From Ruminococcaceae bacterium UBA1734 (GTDB taxonomy: Bacteria > Bacillota > Clostridia > Oscillospirales > Acutalibacteraceae), in contig DCIE01000032.1 in NCBI GenBank assembly GCA_002315765.1, positions 1-19,717 of the forward strand: 19,717 nucleotides of DNA, given 5' to 3'. Numbering within the stretch: position 1 is the stretch's first letter; every line of letters starts with the position of its first letter. Positions 1-7,098 of this stretch are shown piece by piece. The notes under the pieces are model-generated. The model did no database searches, had not been told where the DNA came from, and saw only the letters and a program-made list of their open reading frames with translations. Both the position numbers and the translations under genes were made by a program.

Positions 1-560
1 TCGTGGAAAAAATAAAGGAACACATGGACCATGCCTTTGCCGAACTACTTGCCCAAAAGACCGACAAGGAGCTTCTCAAGGAAAAGAGGTGCAACGAGGA
101 GGAGATTCAAAAGGCAATCGTAAGAAACGAAACGGTATCGAATCTCTACGAAAAGCTTTATGAGGACAATGCTACCGGTAAGGTGAGTGACGAATGGTTT
201 ATGCAGCTCTCTCACAAGTATGAAGCAGAGCGTATGGAACTGAAAAGCAAAATATCTATGCTTCGTCAAAAGCTTTCCGAGTCGGGACAGTACGAAAAAG
301 ACCGTAGTAATTTTACTGAGGCAATCCGACTGTTTATGCAGATGGACAAGCTGACTGCACCGCTTCTTCGTGAACTCATAGACCGCATTGAGGTATTTGA
401 AACCGAGGGCAAAGGCAAAGACCGAACACAAAGAATCATAATCTATTACCGCTTTGTGGGTTATGTAGAACTACCAGACATTGCCCCGAGGCCCCATGTG
501 AGAGCCGATACCCGAAAAGGTGTATCGGTGGAGTACCTCACCGAACCTCTCGGAGCATAG
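1..560 (+). CDS. Large serine recombinase, C-terminal part (5' end outside window)
   Basis: This is the carboxy-terminal portion of a large serine site-specific recombinase; the reading frame is open to the left edge, so the catalytic resolvase domain and zinc-ribbon region lie outside the window. What is visible is a charged, Glu/Lys-rich helical stretch (roughly the first 100 residues), expected to be the coiled coil of these enzymes, followed by a DUF4368-like tail containing RELIDRIEVFE and IIIYYRFVGYVELP. Such tails occur in recombinases of Tn4451/Tn5397-like integrative elements of clostridia (family knowledge). The in-frame GTG at position 3 is not a true start. Base composition is visibly richer in G+C than the chromosomal genes to the right. 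These recombinase genes usually sit at an element end, so the element probably extends to the left and ends shortly after this stop codon. Family call is firm; the element boundary is inferred. Confidence 0.85.
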   Translation, partial: VEKIKEHMDHAFAELLAQKTDKELLKEKRCNEEEIQKAIVRNETVSNLYEKLYEDNATGKVSDEWFMQLSHKYEAERMELKSKISMLRQKLSESGQYEKDRSNFTEAIRLFMQMDKLTAPLLRELIDRIEVFETEGKGKDRTQRIIIYYRFVGYVELPDIAPRPHVRADTRKGVSVEYLTEPLGA

Positions 561-567
561 CAAACCG

Positions 568-598
568 CTTTTGCAAAACTTTCATAGTATTGCAAAAG
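568..598. repeat. Inverted repeat just after the recombinase stop
   Basis: Perfect 9-nt arms CTTTTGCAA (568-576) and TTGCAAAAG (590-598) flank a 13-nt loop, beginning 8 nt after the recombinase stop codon. It could be part of a terminator or a recombination site; there is no T-run, so a simple intrinsic terminator is not supported. Confidence 0.6.
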
Positions 599-600
599 GC

Positions 601-619
601 CGCAGGCATCACGCCTGCG
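601..619. repeat. GC-rich hairpin between recombinase and tRNA
   Basis: Arms CGCAGGC (601-607) and GCCTGCG (613-619) form a perfect 7-bp stem with a 5-nt loop. It follows the preceding inverted repeat by 2 nt and is not followed by a T-run. Its place between the recombinase stop and the tRNA-Leu terminator makes it a candidate for the end of the mobile element. Confidence 0.55.
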
Positions 620-646
620 ACCTACATAAAATCCGTATCAAAGCAT

Positions 647-690
647 AAAAAATCGAGTATCCATAGGTTAAATCCCTTATGAATACTCGA
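647..690 (-). terminator. Rho-independent terminator of tRNA-Leu
   Basis: Read on the minus strand, a 13-bp stem with one mismatch (arms 678-690 and 653-665, 12-nt loop) is followed by six T (652-647). It starts 2 nt after the tRNA CCA end, so it ends the tRNA transcript. Confidence 0.85.
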
Positions 691-692
691 TA

Positions 693-776
693 TGGTGCGA
701 GTGACGGGACTTGAACCCGTACGTCGTGGACACACGCCCCTCAAACGTGCCTGTCTGCCTATTCCAGCACACTCGC
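693..776 (-). tRNA. tRNA-Leu, anticodon GAG
   Basis: On the minus strand an 84-nt cloverleaf can be drawn: acceptor stem GCGAGTG paired with CACTCGC, discriminator A, and an encoded CCA end (693-695). The anticodon stem CACGT/GCGTG closes the loop TTGAGGG, giving anticodon GAG (plus-strand positions 740-742), which reads CUC/CUU leucine codons. The T arm is ACGGG-TTCAAGT-CCCGT. The long variable region fits a class II (leucine) tRNA. It has its own consensus promoter and terminator, so it is a single-gene unit. The recombinase-bearing mobile element ends beyond its terminator, so the gene is intact. Confidence 0.95.
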
Positions 777-805
777 ATACAATCACCTTAACAGGCGGCT
801 ATGAC

Positions 806-834
806 ATTATACCATTACGGCATTAGCTTGTCAA
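806..834 (-). promoter_or_regulatory. Consensus promoter of tRNA-Leu
   Basis: On the minus strand there is a perfect -35 box TTGACA (834-829), a 17-nt spacer and a perfect -10 box TATAAT (811-806). Transcription would start near 799, giving a leader of about 23 nt before the tRNA 5' end. Perfect hexamers fit a strongly expressed stable RNA. Confidence 0.88.
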
Positions 835-911
835 CAAATTTTTTGACGATTTTTTAATTTTTTAAATTTTTTATATGCACTAAGAGAGTATTTGTTTTAG
901 ATTATGCAGGG

Positions 912-951
912 AAAAACCAAGACCCACATTTTACCGTGAATCTTGGTTTTT
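912..951 (-). terminator. Terminator downstream of the TspO gene
   Basis: Perfect 11-nt arms AAAAACCAAGA (912-922) and TCTTGGTTTTT (941-951) form a hairpin. On the minus strand it lies 15 nt past the tspO stop and ends in five T. On the plus strand it is followed by seven T (947-953), so it could act in both directions, although no plus-strand gene reads into it. Confidence 0.8.
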
Positions 952-966
952 TTACAAGCTATTGTG

Positions 967-1443
967 TTAATTCAAAAGATAAATTCCCATATTGAGATAT
1001 CCGGCAAACAGCAACCATAATAAATAGGGTATTTGAAGAAATGCCGCCGGTTTTGAAATCTTATAATAGCTTACAATCATTAATATTACTGATGATAATA
1101 GGAAAAGCAAAATGAAAAATGCCATAAGATAGAGTTTTGCCGAAAAGAAAATGGGAGTCCATAAAAAATTAAAAATTAATCCTGATACGAAAAAAAGATA
1201 TGCTTTGGTTTTATCAAGATATTTGTCTTCTTTTTGCCATACTAAATAAAAGGATATTCCCATTAGAATGTATAATATACTCCAAGCGATGGGAAAAACT
1301 ATAGACGGCGGTGAAAGAGGCGGACGGATAACATCTTTATAAATATCCATATCATCTTTTGTTATCAGTGCAGACAAGCCTCCTACCGCTAAAGGAATTA
1401 ACAAAGAAACGATAAATTTTTTTAAATTAAATTTTAATATCAT
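967..1443 (-). CDS. tspO: TspO/MBR family tryptophan-rich sensory protein
   Basis: Small integral membrane protein of the TspO/MBR (peripheral benzodiazepine receptor-like) family, whose members bind tetrapyrroles and have been linked to porphyrin handling and stress responses. About 158 residues with five hydrophobic segments match the usual length and topology. The family signature RPPLSPPSIVFPIAWSILY lies after the first membrane segment, and NFLWTPIFF follows in the middle. The frame opens with GTG at 1452, but no Shine-Dalgarno precedes it; GGTGAT sits 4 nt before the ATG at 1443, which I prefer. The gene is on the same strand as the upstream ABC operon but is separated from it by a terminator, and has its own terminator at 912-951. 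No haem or porphyrin gene lies nearby, so its ligand cannot be guessed from context. Confidence 0.87.
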   Translation of the reverse strand: MILKFNLKKFIVSLLIPLAVGGLSALITKDDMDIYKDVIRPPLSPPSIVFPIAWSILYILMGISFYLVWQKEDKYLDKTKAYLFFVSGLIFNFLWTPIFFSAKLYLMAFFILLFLLSSVILMIVSYYKISKPAAFLQIPYLLWLLFAGYLNMGIYLLN

Positions 1444-1490
1444 ATTCATCACCCAATATATTTTATGCCGAGTATTGGTGAAATATAAAT

Positions 1491-1516
1491 AAAACCGGAT
1501 TTTTAAGTCCGGTTTT
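1491..1516 (-). terminator. Terminator of the GntR/ABC operon
   Basis: Perfect 9-nt arms AAAACCGGA (1491-1499) and TCCGGTTTT (1508-1516) with an 8-nt loop lie 7 nt past the permease stop on the minus strand. The stem ends in four T followed by ATTTAT, so termination may be incomplete, with some read-through into tspO. Confidence 0.7.
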
Positions 1517-1523
1517 AAAAAAT

Positions 1524-2324
1524 TTATTCTAAATTCAGTTTTTTTGTTAAAAAATATCGGGTTACAAAGAAGTATAATATCCCTTGTGCTAACATTAAAG
1601 CAATAATAAAAATTATAAATCCCTGAGATAAAGCAAAAACGGAGGAACTGTCAAGAGATTCGGGATTAAATGTATTAGTCAAGGTTCCCACTGCCAAGAA
1701 AATCGAACTGATAAACTGCCAAGCGGCATAAATACAAAAATAAGCAATTATTGAAGCGAATATTCTGTTTTTAAACTGTTGACCGATGGACATACAGGCA
1801 TAATACATTAATAGGGAAGTAAAAGCGGATAAAATAAGTATAATTGCAAATTCAGCAATCATTATATTAAGTTTTGTAACGCCGATATATGCAGTAGTCT
1901 CATAATAGCCTTCCTTGATGGATTTAATCAATTCGTTTATTACATCGGTACCCGAAAAGATAATGAACAGCGAAAGAAATGTTGCGAAAACATTGGTTAT
2001 AGTTACTGTAACACCGCAAACTAATTTGCAAATTATGTGTTTTGTTGCGGTAAAGGGAAGGGTGAAGGTTAAATACCCCTGCTTACCAAGAAGATTTTGA
2101 TAAAAACGAACCACAACAATTACAAAACCTACAATAAATACCGAAATTGTCGAAACAGTGGAAAGTGTGATTGAAAGCCCGTTGATAATCCTGTTTACAG
2201 CATTGTCCGAGCCGATTAGATTTGTTATCTTAATTATTCCGGCAAGTGCAATAAGTACGGCATATAAGGGAATAAGTATTCTGTAAAGGGAATAAAATTC
2301 ATGTTTGTAAAGTTTCTTTAACAT
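1524..2324 (-). CDS. ABC-2 type transporter permease
   Basis: Membrane-spanning partner of the ATPase encoded immediately upstream. The 266-residue product opens with MLKKLYKHEFYSLYRI, typical of short ABC-2-like permeases in Firmicutes, and has about six hydrophobic segments: a first near residues 16-37, others near 58-75, 95-125, 150-175, 185-213 and 230-252. The start ATG overlaps the end of the ATPase gene by 7 bp and is preceded by GGGAGG, so the two are translationally coupled. Genes in this GntR-ATPase-permease arrangement usually respond to cell-envelope stress or antimicrobial peptides (YtrABCDEF-like systems), but some have unknown substrates. The substrate cannot be read from the sequence. 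No extracellular substrate-binding protein is encoded nearby, which argues for export or for a sensing/detoxification role rather than uptake. Confidence 0.82.
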   Translation of the reverse strand: MLKKLYKHEFYSLYRILIPLYAVLIALAGIIKITNLIGSDNAVNRIINGLSITLSTVSTISVFIVGFVIVVVRFYQNLLGKQGYLTFTLPFTATKHIICKLVCGVTVTITNVFATFLSLFIIFSGTDVINELIKSIKEGYYETTAYIGVTKLNIMIAEFAIILILSAFTSLLMYYACMSIGQQFKNRIFASIIAYFCIYAAWQFISSIFLAVGTLTNTFNPESLDSSSVFALSQGFIIFIIALMLAQGILYFFVTRYFLTKKLNLE

Positions 2325-3022
2325 CTGAATACCTCCCTAAAATATTCGTCAACACTCATACCGTGTTGCTCTCTTATGTTGTCAACCGTATCACATAGCA
2401 CTATATCTCCGTTGTTGATAAATATAACATCATTTAGCACATTTTCAACATCACTTATTAAGTGGGTTGAAATAATAACGGTTGCCTGAGGGTTATAGTT
2501 TCCTATGATTGTTCTTAAAATATAATCTCTCGTTGCAGGGTCGACACCGGCGATAGGTTCGTCTAATAAGTAAAGCTGTGCTTTTCGGCTCATTACAAGA
2601 ATTAAAGCAACTTTTTCCTGCGTTCCTTTTGACAGAGTCTTGATTTTTGATTTTGGATTAATGTTCAAACTAATAAGCATTGATTCGGCTTTGTTTCGGG
2701 AAAAGTCATTATAAAAATCCTCGAAATATCCCATCATTTGTTCAACCGTCATCCAGGGTGTTAAAAAATTATGGTCGGGAAGATAGGAAACAATTTTCTT
2801 GGTTTCTTCTCCGATATCCATACCGTCAATTGTCATTTTTCCGAAGGTGGGAGTTAAAAGACCGTTTGCTAATTTAATAAATGTGGTTTTGCCGCTTCCG
2901 TTAGGGCCCAGTAAACCAACTATTCTACCTTTTTTAATTGCCATATTAAGATTGTTTAAGGCGGGTTGGTTCTTATACTTTTTTGTAAGCCCGATACATT
3001 CCATAATATTCTCCATAAACAT
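2318..3022 (-). CDS. ABC transporter ATP-binding protein (YtrB-like)
   Basis: Cytoplasmic ATPase that would power the adjacent permease. Walker A is GPNGSGKT (residues 39-46), the signature motif is LSKGT (130-134) in place of LSGGQ, Walker B is LYLLDEP (150-156) with the catalytic Glu at 155, and the switch histidine is in STHL (H187). The Q-loop region reads YLPDHNFL, lacking the usual glutamine, as I recall for this YtrB-like branch. About 234 residues is normal for such a domain. The start is uncertain: ATG 3022 has an SD too close to it, ATG 3016 is preceded by AAGGA at 7 nt, and ATG 3004 by GGAG at 6 nt; an N-terminus beginning MECIGLTKKY fits the family well. It lies 11 nt downstream of the GntR gene and overlaps the permease gene, so the three form one operon. 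Confidence 0.9.
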   Translation of the reverse strand: MFMENIMECIGLTKKYKNQPALNNLNMAIKKGRIVGLLGPNGSGKTTFIKLANGLLTPTFGKMTIDGMDIGEETKKIVSYLPDHNFLTPWMTVEQMMGYFEDFYNDFSRNKAESMLISLNINPKSKIKTLSKGTQEKVALILVMSRKAQLYLLDEPIAGVDPATRDYILRTIIGNYNPQATVIISTHLISDVENVLNDVIFINNGDIVLCDTVDNIREQHGMSVDEYFREVFRC

Positions 3023-3033
3023 TTCCTTTCTTG

Positions 3034-3387
3034 TTACTTTGATTTAATAATTTGGATAATATCCTTATTATCAATACCTATATCATGCATCGACTTGATA
3101 AAATCATTAATTATCTTGTCGGCATATTCCTGTCTTGTTTTATTAATGATTTCCTGATTGTCGGTGATATAACTTCCGTCTCCCCAACGAGAAACAATAA
3201 GTCCGAGATTTTCTATTTCGGAAAGACTTCTCTGGACTGTATTTGGATTTACACCGGCTTCAAAGGCGAAATCTCTGACGGAGGGCAACTTTTCTCCGCA
3301 TTTATATTCACCTTTAATTATTTTAAGGGATATTATTTCTGTTATTTGCGAAAAAATAGGTGCTTTTGAATTAAAACTCCAGGACAA
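3034..3387 (-). CDS. GntR family transcriptional regulator, YtrA subfamily
   Basis: DNA-binding repressor expected to control its own ABC operon. The product has the GntR winged helix (EKLPSVRDFAFEAGVNPNTV, then a wing around RWGDGSYI) and only a short helical tail of about 45 residues, the mark of the YtrA subfamily; there is no large ligand-binding domain. The open frame has ATG at 3402, but that codon lacks an SD. A strong GGAGG lies inside the frame, 7 nt before TTG at 3387. Starting there gives M-SWSFNSKAPIFSQI, the normal YtrA-type N-terminus, so I choose TTG 3387 (117 residues). Promoter and dyads at 3400-3456 suggest autorepression. The effector is unknown; members often respond to cell-wall antibiotics. 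Confidence 0.87.
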   Translation of the reverse strand: MSWSFNSKAPIFSQITEIISLKIIKGEYKCGEKLPSVRDFAFEAGVNPNTVQRSLSEIENLGLIVSRWGDGSYITDNQEIINKTRQEYADKIINDFIKSMHDIGIDNKDIIQIIKSK

Positions 3388-3399
3388 ATCTCCACCTCC

Positions 3400-3427
3400 C
3401 ATACAACTGTATGAATGTACTAATACA
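3400..3427. promoter_or_regulatory. Candidate operator dyads for the GntR regulator
   Basis: Two perfect dyads sit between the GntR promoter and its start codon: CATACA-AC-TGTATG (3400-3413) and TGTA-CTAA-TACA (3416-3427). The second covers the predicted transcription start, the first lies in the leader. Position suggests repressor binding that blocks the operon's own transcription; assignment to this regulator is inference. Confidence 0.5.
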
Positions 3428-3456
3428 ATATTACAGTATTAAAAATTAAAAGTCAA
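3428..3456 (-). promoter_or_regulatory. Promoter of the GntR/ABC operon
   Basis: On the minus strand, -35 TTGACT (3456-3451), 17-nt spacer, -10 TAATAT (3433-3428). The predicted start near 3421 leaves a leader of about 34 nt to the TTG start codon at 3387, enough for its GGAGG site, and too short for a sensible leader before ATG 3402. Confidence 0.72.
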
Positions 3457-3480
3457 GTTTTATTTTAAACTGAAAAAACA

Positions 3481-3486
3481 TATAAT
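3481..3486 (+). promoter_or_regulatory. Possible -10 box for the PRC-barrel gene
   Basis: A TATAAT hexamer lies 35 nt before the gene's ATG. The matching -35 position (TTTTAT at 3458-3463) is poor, so this is a weak call. The site is close to, and divergent from, the GntR promoter. Confidence 0.35.
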
Positions 3487-3521
3487 AATAAGAGCAAAAT
3501 TAAAGTGATTTGAGGGATTAT

Positions 3522-3779
3522 ATGACTTGCAGTATTGATGAATTGAGAAATAAACAGGTTGTTTGTCTGAATGACGGATTTGTTTTGGGATACATAGGTG
3601 ATGTTATACTCGATACCGATTCGGGTAAACTCATTTCTATTGTAATTTCGGGAAGTTTGAGATTGTTCGGTCTTTTAGGCAAACAAAAAGACATTATTAT
3701 CCCATTTGAAGACATTGCAGTTATCGGGGAAGAAACCGTGCTTGTGAAAACTGTTTTTAATAAAGATGCGGCGGTTTAG
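3522..3779 (+). CDS. YlmC/YmxH family PRC-barrel protein
   Basis: A small single-domain protein of about 85 residues made of one PRC-barrel, as in the YlmC/YmxH family found across spore-forming Firmicutes. The opening CSIDELRNKQVVCLNDGFVLGYIGDV matches the family's usual start, followed by SGKLISIVISG and an ending PFEDI-AVIGEETVLVK. Family members are annotated as sporulation-associated, but their biochemical role is not established; PRC-barrels in general mediate protein contacts or RNA-processing functions. The frame can be opened at TTG 3510, but GAGGG sits 6 nt ahead of the ATG at 3522, so I start there. It is transcribed away from the GntR operon and is separated from glgB by about 170 nt containing a strong glgB promoter, so it is probably a single-gene unit. 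Confidence 0.85.
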   Translation: MTCSIDELRNKQVVCLNDGFVLGYIGDVILDTDSGKLISIVISGSLRLFGLLGKQKDIIIPFEDIAVIGEETVLVKTVFNKDAAV

Positions 3780-3804
3780 ATTTAAAATGCCGTTCTATAA
3801 GAAG

Positions 3805-3820
3805 AAAATAGTCGTATTTT
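3805..3820 (+). terminator. Weak AT-rich hairpin after the PRC-barrel gene
   Basis: AAAATA (3805-3810), loop GTCG, TATTTT (3815-3820), located 26 nt after the stop. The stem is all A-T, so it would be a poor terminator; given only as the best candidate in the gap. Confidence 0.3.
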
Positions 3821-3884
3821 GTAATGGTTGCACAAAAATCGGGTAAATCAAATTATATATATTGCTAAATTTCTATAAAAATCA

Positions 3885-3913
3885 TTGAAAAATTGTAAAG
3901 ATGTTGTTATAAT
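3885..3913 (+). promoter_or_regulatory. Promoter of the glycogen operon
   Basis: -35 TTGAAA (3885-3890), 17-nt spacer, -10 TATAAT (3908-3913). Start of transcription would be near 3920, about 30 nt before glgB. No operator or leader structure is evident between it and the gene. Confidence 0.75.
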
Positions 3914-3950
3914 AAGTATGGTTGTATAAAAGAAAAGAGGTTAATGATAG

Positions 3951-5825
3951 ATGGATGCCTATTTTAATAATTTTGACTCATATATAAAAGCAGACCTTTA
4001 TAAATATTTAGGCTCTTTTATAAAAGGAAAAACGGCTGTCTTCAGAGTTTGGGCGCCTAATGCCAATAGGGTTAGTGTTGTGGGGGACTTTAACGGTTGG
4101 GATGTAAATGCCGATGTTATGACCGCTACCCAAAACGGAGTATGGGAAACTACTATTTCGGGGATTAATGACTTCGATGTATATAAATATGCCATAACCT
4201 CAAATGAGGGTAATGTAGTTCTTAAAAGCGACCCCTTTGCAAGACATTTTGAAACGGCACCGAAAAATGCCTCCAAAATCTACAAGGATAAAAAACACAA
4301 ATGGCGTGATTCCGCTTGGAAAAAAGATTTATCAGATAAAAACATATATGAATCTCCCATTAACATATACGAAGTTCATATCGGTTCTTGGGACTGTTTT
4401 GATGACGGCAACCGCTTTGATTATATTACTCTTGCAAATAAATTATCCTCTTATGTTAAGAAAATGGGATATACCCATGTGGAATTGTTACCTGTAACGG
4501 AACATCCGTTTGAAGGCTCTTGGGGATATCAGGTTACGGGATATTTTGCACCCACATCAAGATACGGAACACCGGACGATTTTAAAGAATTTGTTGATAT
4601 TATGCACGAAAACGGAATCGGCGTAATTCTTGATTGGGTACCGGCGCATTTTCCAAAGGATGAATTCGGACTGTATAGATTTGACGGAACACCCTGCTAT
4701 GAGTATTCCGACCCGAGAAAAGGAGAACATAGAGAATGGGGAACCTGCGTTTTTGACTACGGTAAACCTCAGGTAATGAGTTTTTTAATATCAAGTGCCG
4801 TTTTTTGGCTTAAGGAATACCACATTGACGGATTAAGGGTTGATGCGGTGGCATCAATGCTTTATCTTGATTACGATAGAAAAGACGGGGAGTGGCTTCC
4901 TAATTCCTACGGCGGAAGAGAAAATCTTGAGGCTGTGGAATTTTTGAAACAACTTAATATAGCCGCTTTTAATGCCAATCCCAATTTAATGATGATTGCC
5001 GAAGAATCCACCGCTTGGCCCCTTGTTACAAAACCCCCTCACGACGGAGGTTTGGGCTTTAATTTCAAGTGGAATATGGGTTGGATGAACGATATGCTTC
5101 GTTATATGTCGTTAGACCCATTGTTCAGAAAAAACAATCACGATTGTCTGACATTTTCTTTCTTTTATGCTTTTTCCGAAAATTTTTGTTTGCCCATTTC
5201 CCACGATGAAGTTGTACACGGAAAGTGCTCAATGATTAATAAAATGCCGGGCGAATACGAACAAAAGTTTAACAATTTAAGAGCATTTTATGCTTATATG
5301 ATGGCTCATCCAGGTAAAAAGTTACTGTTTATGGGACAGGAATTTGCACAGTTTATTGAGTGGAATTACGAACAGCCTCTTGATTGGTTTTTGCTTGAAT
5401 ACGACACTCATAAAGCCATGCAAAAATATGTAAAAGAACTAAATACTCTTTATTTAAAAACCACACCTCTGTTTGAAATTGATTATTCTTGGGAGGGATA
5501 TTCTTGGATTTCCAATGACGATAATTTACAAAGTATTATTTCTTTTAGAAGAATTGATAAAGAGGGTAACGAAATAATAGTTGTATGTAATTTTGTTCCG
5601 GTAAAGAGAGAAAATTACCGCATAGGAGTACCGAGAAAGGGGAGTTACAGACCTATATTTTGCAGTGATTACACAAAATTCGGCGGTACAACCGAAAAGC
5701 TTTCCGCTGTAAAGAGTGAAGAAATTTCTATGCACGGATATGATAATTCGGTTTCGTTGGAAATACCGCCTATGTCGGTAACATATTACAAAGCGCCGAC
5801 AAAGCACCAAAAATCAAAAAAGTAG
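3951..5825 (+). CDS. glgB: 1,4-alpha-glucan branching enzyme GlgB
   Basis: Cytoplasmic enzyme that cuts an alpha-1,4-glucan segment and reattaches it by an alpha-1,6 bond, making the branches of glycogen. The 624-residue product has an N-terminal CBM48 module (about 23-105, with VWAPNANRVSVVGDFNGW), a GH13 barrel (about 140-480) and a C-terminal all-beta domain. The four GH13 regions are present: ILDWVPAHF (D228, H233), GLRVDAV (nucleophile D298), MIAEEST (acid/base Glu at 351) and ISHDEVVHGK (H418, D419). Length fits the family form with one CBM48. It is the first gene of the operon; 58 nt separate it from glgC. A GAGG lies 10 nt before the ATG. Confidence 0.96.
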   Translation: MDAYFNNFDSYIKADLYKYLGSFIKGKTAVFRVWAPNANRVSVVGDFNGWDVNADVMTATQNGVWETTISGINDFDVYKYAITSNEGNVVLKSDPFARHFETAPKNASKIYKDKKHKWRDSAWKKDLSDKNIYESPINIYEVHIGSWDCFDDGNRFDYITLANKLSSYVKKMGYTHVELLPVTEHPFEGSWGYQVTGYFAPTSRYGTPDDFKEFVDIMHENGIGVILDWVPAHFPKDEFGLYRFDGTPCYEYSDPRKGEHREWGTCVFDYGKPQVMSFLISSAVFWLKEYHIDGLRVDAVASMLYLDYDRKDGEWLPNSYGGRENLEAVEFLKQLNIAAFNANPNLMMIAEESTAWPLVTKPPHDGGLGFNFKWNMGWMNDMLRYMSLDPLFRKNNHDCLTFSFFYAFSENFCLPISHDEVVHGKCSMINKMPGEYEQKFNNLRAFYAYMMAHPGKKLLFMGQEFAQFIEWNYEQPLDWFLLEYDTHKAMQKYVKELNTLYLKTTPLFEIDYSWEGYSWISNDDNLQSIISFRRIDKEGNEIIVVCNFVPVKRENYRIGVPRKGSYRPIFCSDYTKFGGTTEKLSAVKSEEISMHGYDNSVSLEIPPMSVTYYKAPTKHQKSKK

Positions 5826-5842
5826 AATGTCTTAATAATTTA

Positions 5843-5864
5843 AAGGCACAATATAATGCGCCTT
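5843..5864 (+). repeat. Hairpin in the glgB-glgC gap
   Basis: AAGGC and GCCTT arms, extended after one mismatch by two further pairs, enclose an AT-rich loop. There is no T-run, so it does not look like a terminator; it might be an mRNA processing or stability element in the operon transcript. Confidence 0.45.
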
Positions 5865-5883
5865 AGAAAGAAATGGTAGTAAT

Positions 5884-7098
5884 ATGACGAATAAGAAATG
5901 TGTAGCGATGATTTTGGCAGGAGGACAAGGTTCAAGACTCGGAGTTCTCACCGGTAAAATCGCAAAACCTGCAGTACCTTACGGCGGAAAATACAGAATT
6001 ATAGATTTTCCTCTTTCCAACTGTATAAATTCCGGTATTGATACTGTTGGAATTTTAACCCAGTATAAACCGCTGGAGCTTAATGATTATATCGGCTCGG
6101 GAAAGCCTTGGGACCTTGATAGGTCAAACGGCGGAGCTCATATTTTGCAGCCTTATCAGGGAAAAAAAGGCGGAGATTGGTATAGAGGTACCGCAAATGC
6201 AATTTACCAAAATTTAGGATTTATAAAAAGATATAATCCAAAATATGTTATCATATTGTCGGGAGACCATATTTACAAAATGGATTACTCGAAAATGATA
6301 AAAGCTCATAAGGATTCCGGCGCTGCTTGTACTATTTCGGTTATGGAGGTTCCTCTTGATGAGGCATCCCGCTTCGGTATTATGAATGCTACTGCCGACG
6401 GTACTATTTATGAATTCGAGGAAAAACCCGAAAAGCCCAAAAGCAATTTAGCATCTATGGGAATTTATGTTTTTTCTTATGATAAATTAAAAGAGTACCT
6501 TGAGGCTGACGAAAAAAACAAGGATTCTTCAAATGATTTCGGCAAAGATGTTATTCCCGCAATGTTGAATGCCGGAGAAAAGCTGATAGTGTATCGTTTT
6601 TCGGATTATTGGAAAGATGTTGGTACCATTGATTCGTTATGGGAGGCGAACTTGGATTTACTTAATCCTAAAATTCATCTTAATTTATCCGATTCCAATT
6701 GGAAGATATATTCCCGAACCAACGCTTTGCCACCCCAACATATTACCGACACCGCTAATGTTGAAAATTCACTTATTACTGCCGGTTGCTTGGTTGAAGG
6801 CAACATAGATTATTCTATTCTTTATGAAAATGTTACGGTTGAAGAAGGGGCAAGTGTTGAGTATTCACTTGTAATGCCCGGAGCAGTAATTAAAAAGGGT
6901 GCTAAGGTTAAGTACGCAATTATCGGAGAAAATTCTGTAATTGAAGAAAATGCACAGATAGGGGAAGAACCCGGATTTGACGGTGGCGATGATTGGGGAA
7001 TTTCGGTAATCGGCGAAGGAAAAACCATTGGAAAAAATGTAAAAATCGGCGCTAAACAAATGATAAAAGAAAATGTTTTAAAGGGGGAAGTTAAATGA
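5884..7098 (+). CDS. glgC: Glucose-1-phosphate adenylyltransferase, catalytic subunit GlgC
   Basis: Makes ADP-glucose and pyrophosphate from glucose-1-phosphate and ATP, the committed step of bacterial glycogen synthesis. The nucleotidyltransferase domain opens with MILAGGQGSRL (about 9-19) and KPAVPYGGKYRIIDFPLSN; the catalytic Asp is in SGDHIYKMDY (D128), and the sugar-phosphate site is in FEEKP (178-182). DVGTIDSLWEAN follows, then a left-handed beta-helix of hexapeptide repeats (about 290-400) that mediates oligomerisation and allostery. All catalytic motifs are intact, in contrast to its neighbour GlgD. Its stop overlaps the glgD start in an ATGA, so the two subunits are translationally coupled and probably form a heteromer, as described for Bacillus-type enzymes. 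Confidence 0.96.
   Translation: MTNKKCVAMILAGGQGSRLGVLTGKIAKPAVPYGGKYRIIDFPLSNCINSGIDTVGILTQYKPLELNDYIGSGKPWDLDRSNGGAHILQPYQGKKGGDWYRGTANAIYQNLGFIKRYNPKYVIILSGDHIYKMDYSKMIKAHKDSGAACTISVMEVPLDEASRFGIMNATADGTIYEFEEKPEKPKSNLASMGIYVFSYDKLKEYLEADEKNKDSSNDFGKDVIPAMLNAGEKLIVYRFSDYWKDVGTIDSLWEANLDLLNPKIHLNLSDSNWKIYSRTNALPPQHITDTANVENSLITAGCLVEGNIDYSILYENVTVEEGASVEYSLVMPGAVIKKGAKVKYAIIGENSVIEENAQIGEEPGFDGGDDWGISVIGEGKTIGKNVKIGAKQMIKENVLKGEVK

Noticed and set aside
561..646. CRISPR-like or direct repeats near the recombinase end
   Set aside because: Only single inverted repeats are present; no repeated unit with spacers occurs here or elsewhere in the window.
3052..3369. Open frame of 105 codons antisense to the GntR gene
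   Set aside because: It lies wholly within the GntR gene, whose winged-helix motifs are clear; no ribosome site or recognisable domain in the antisense frame.
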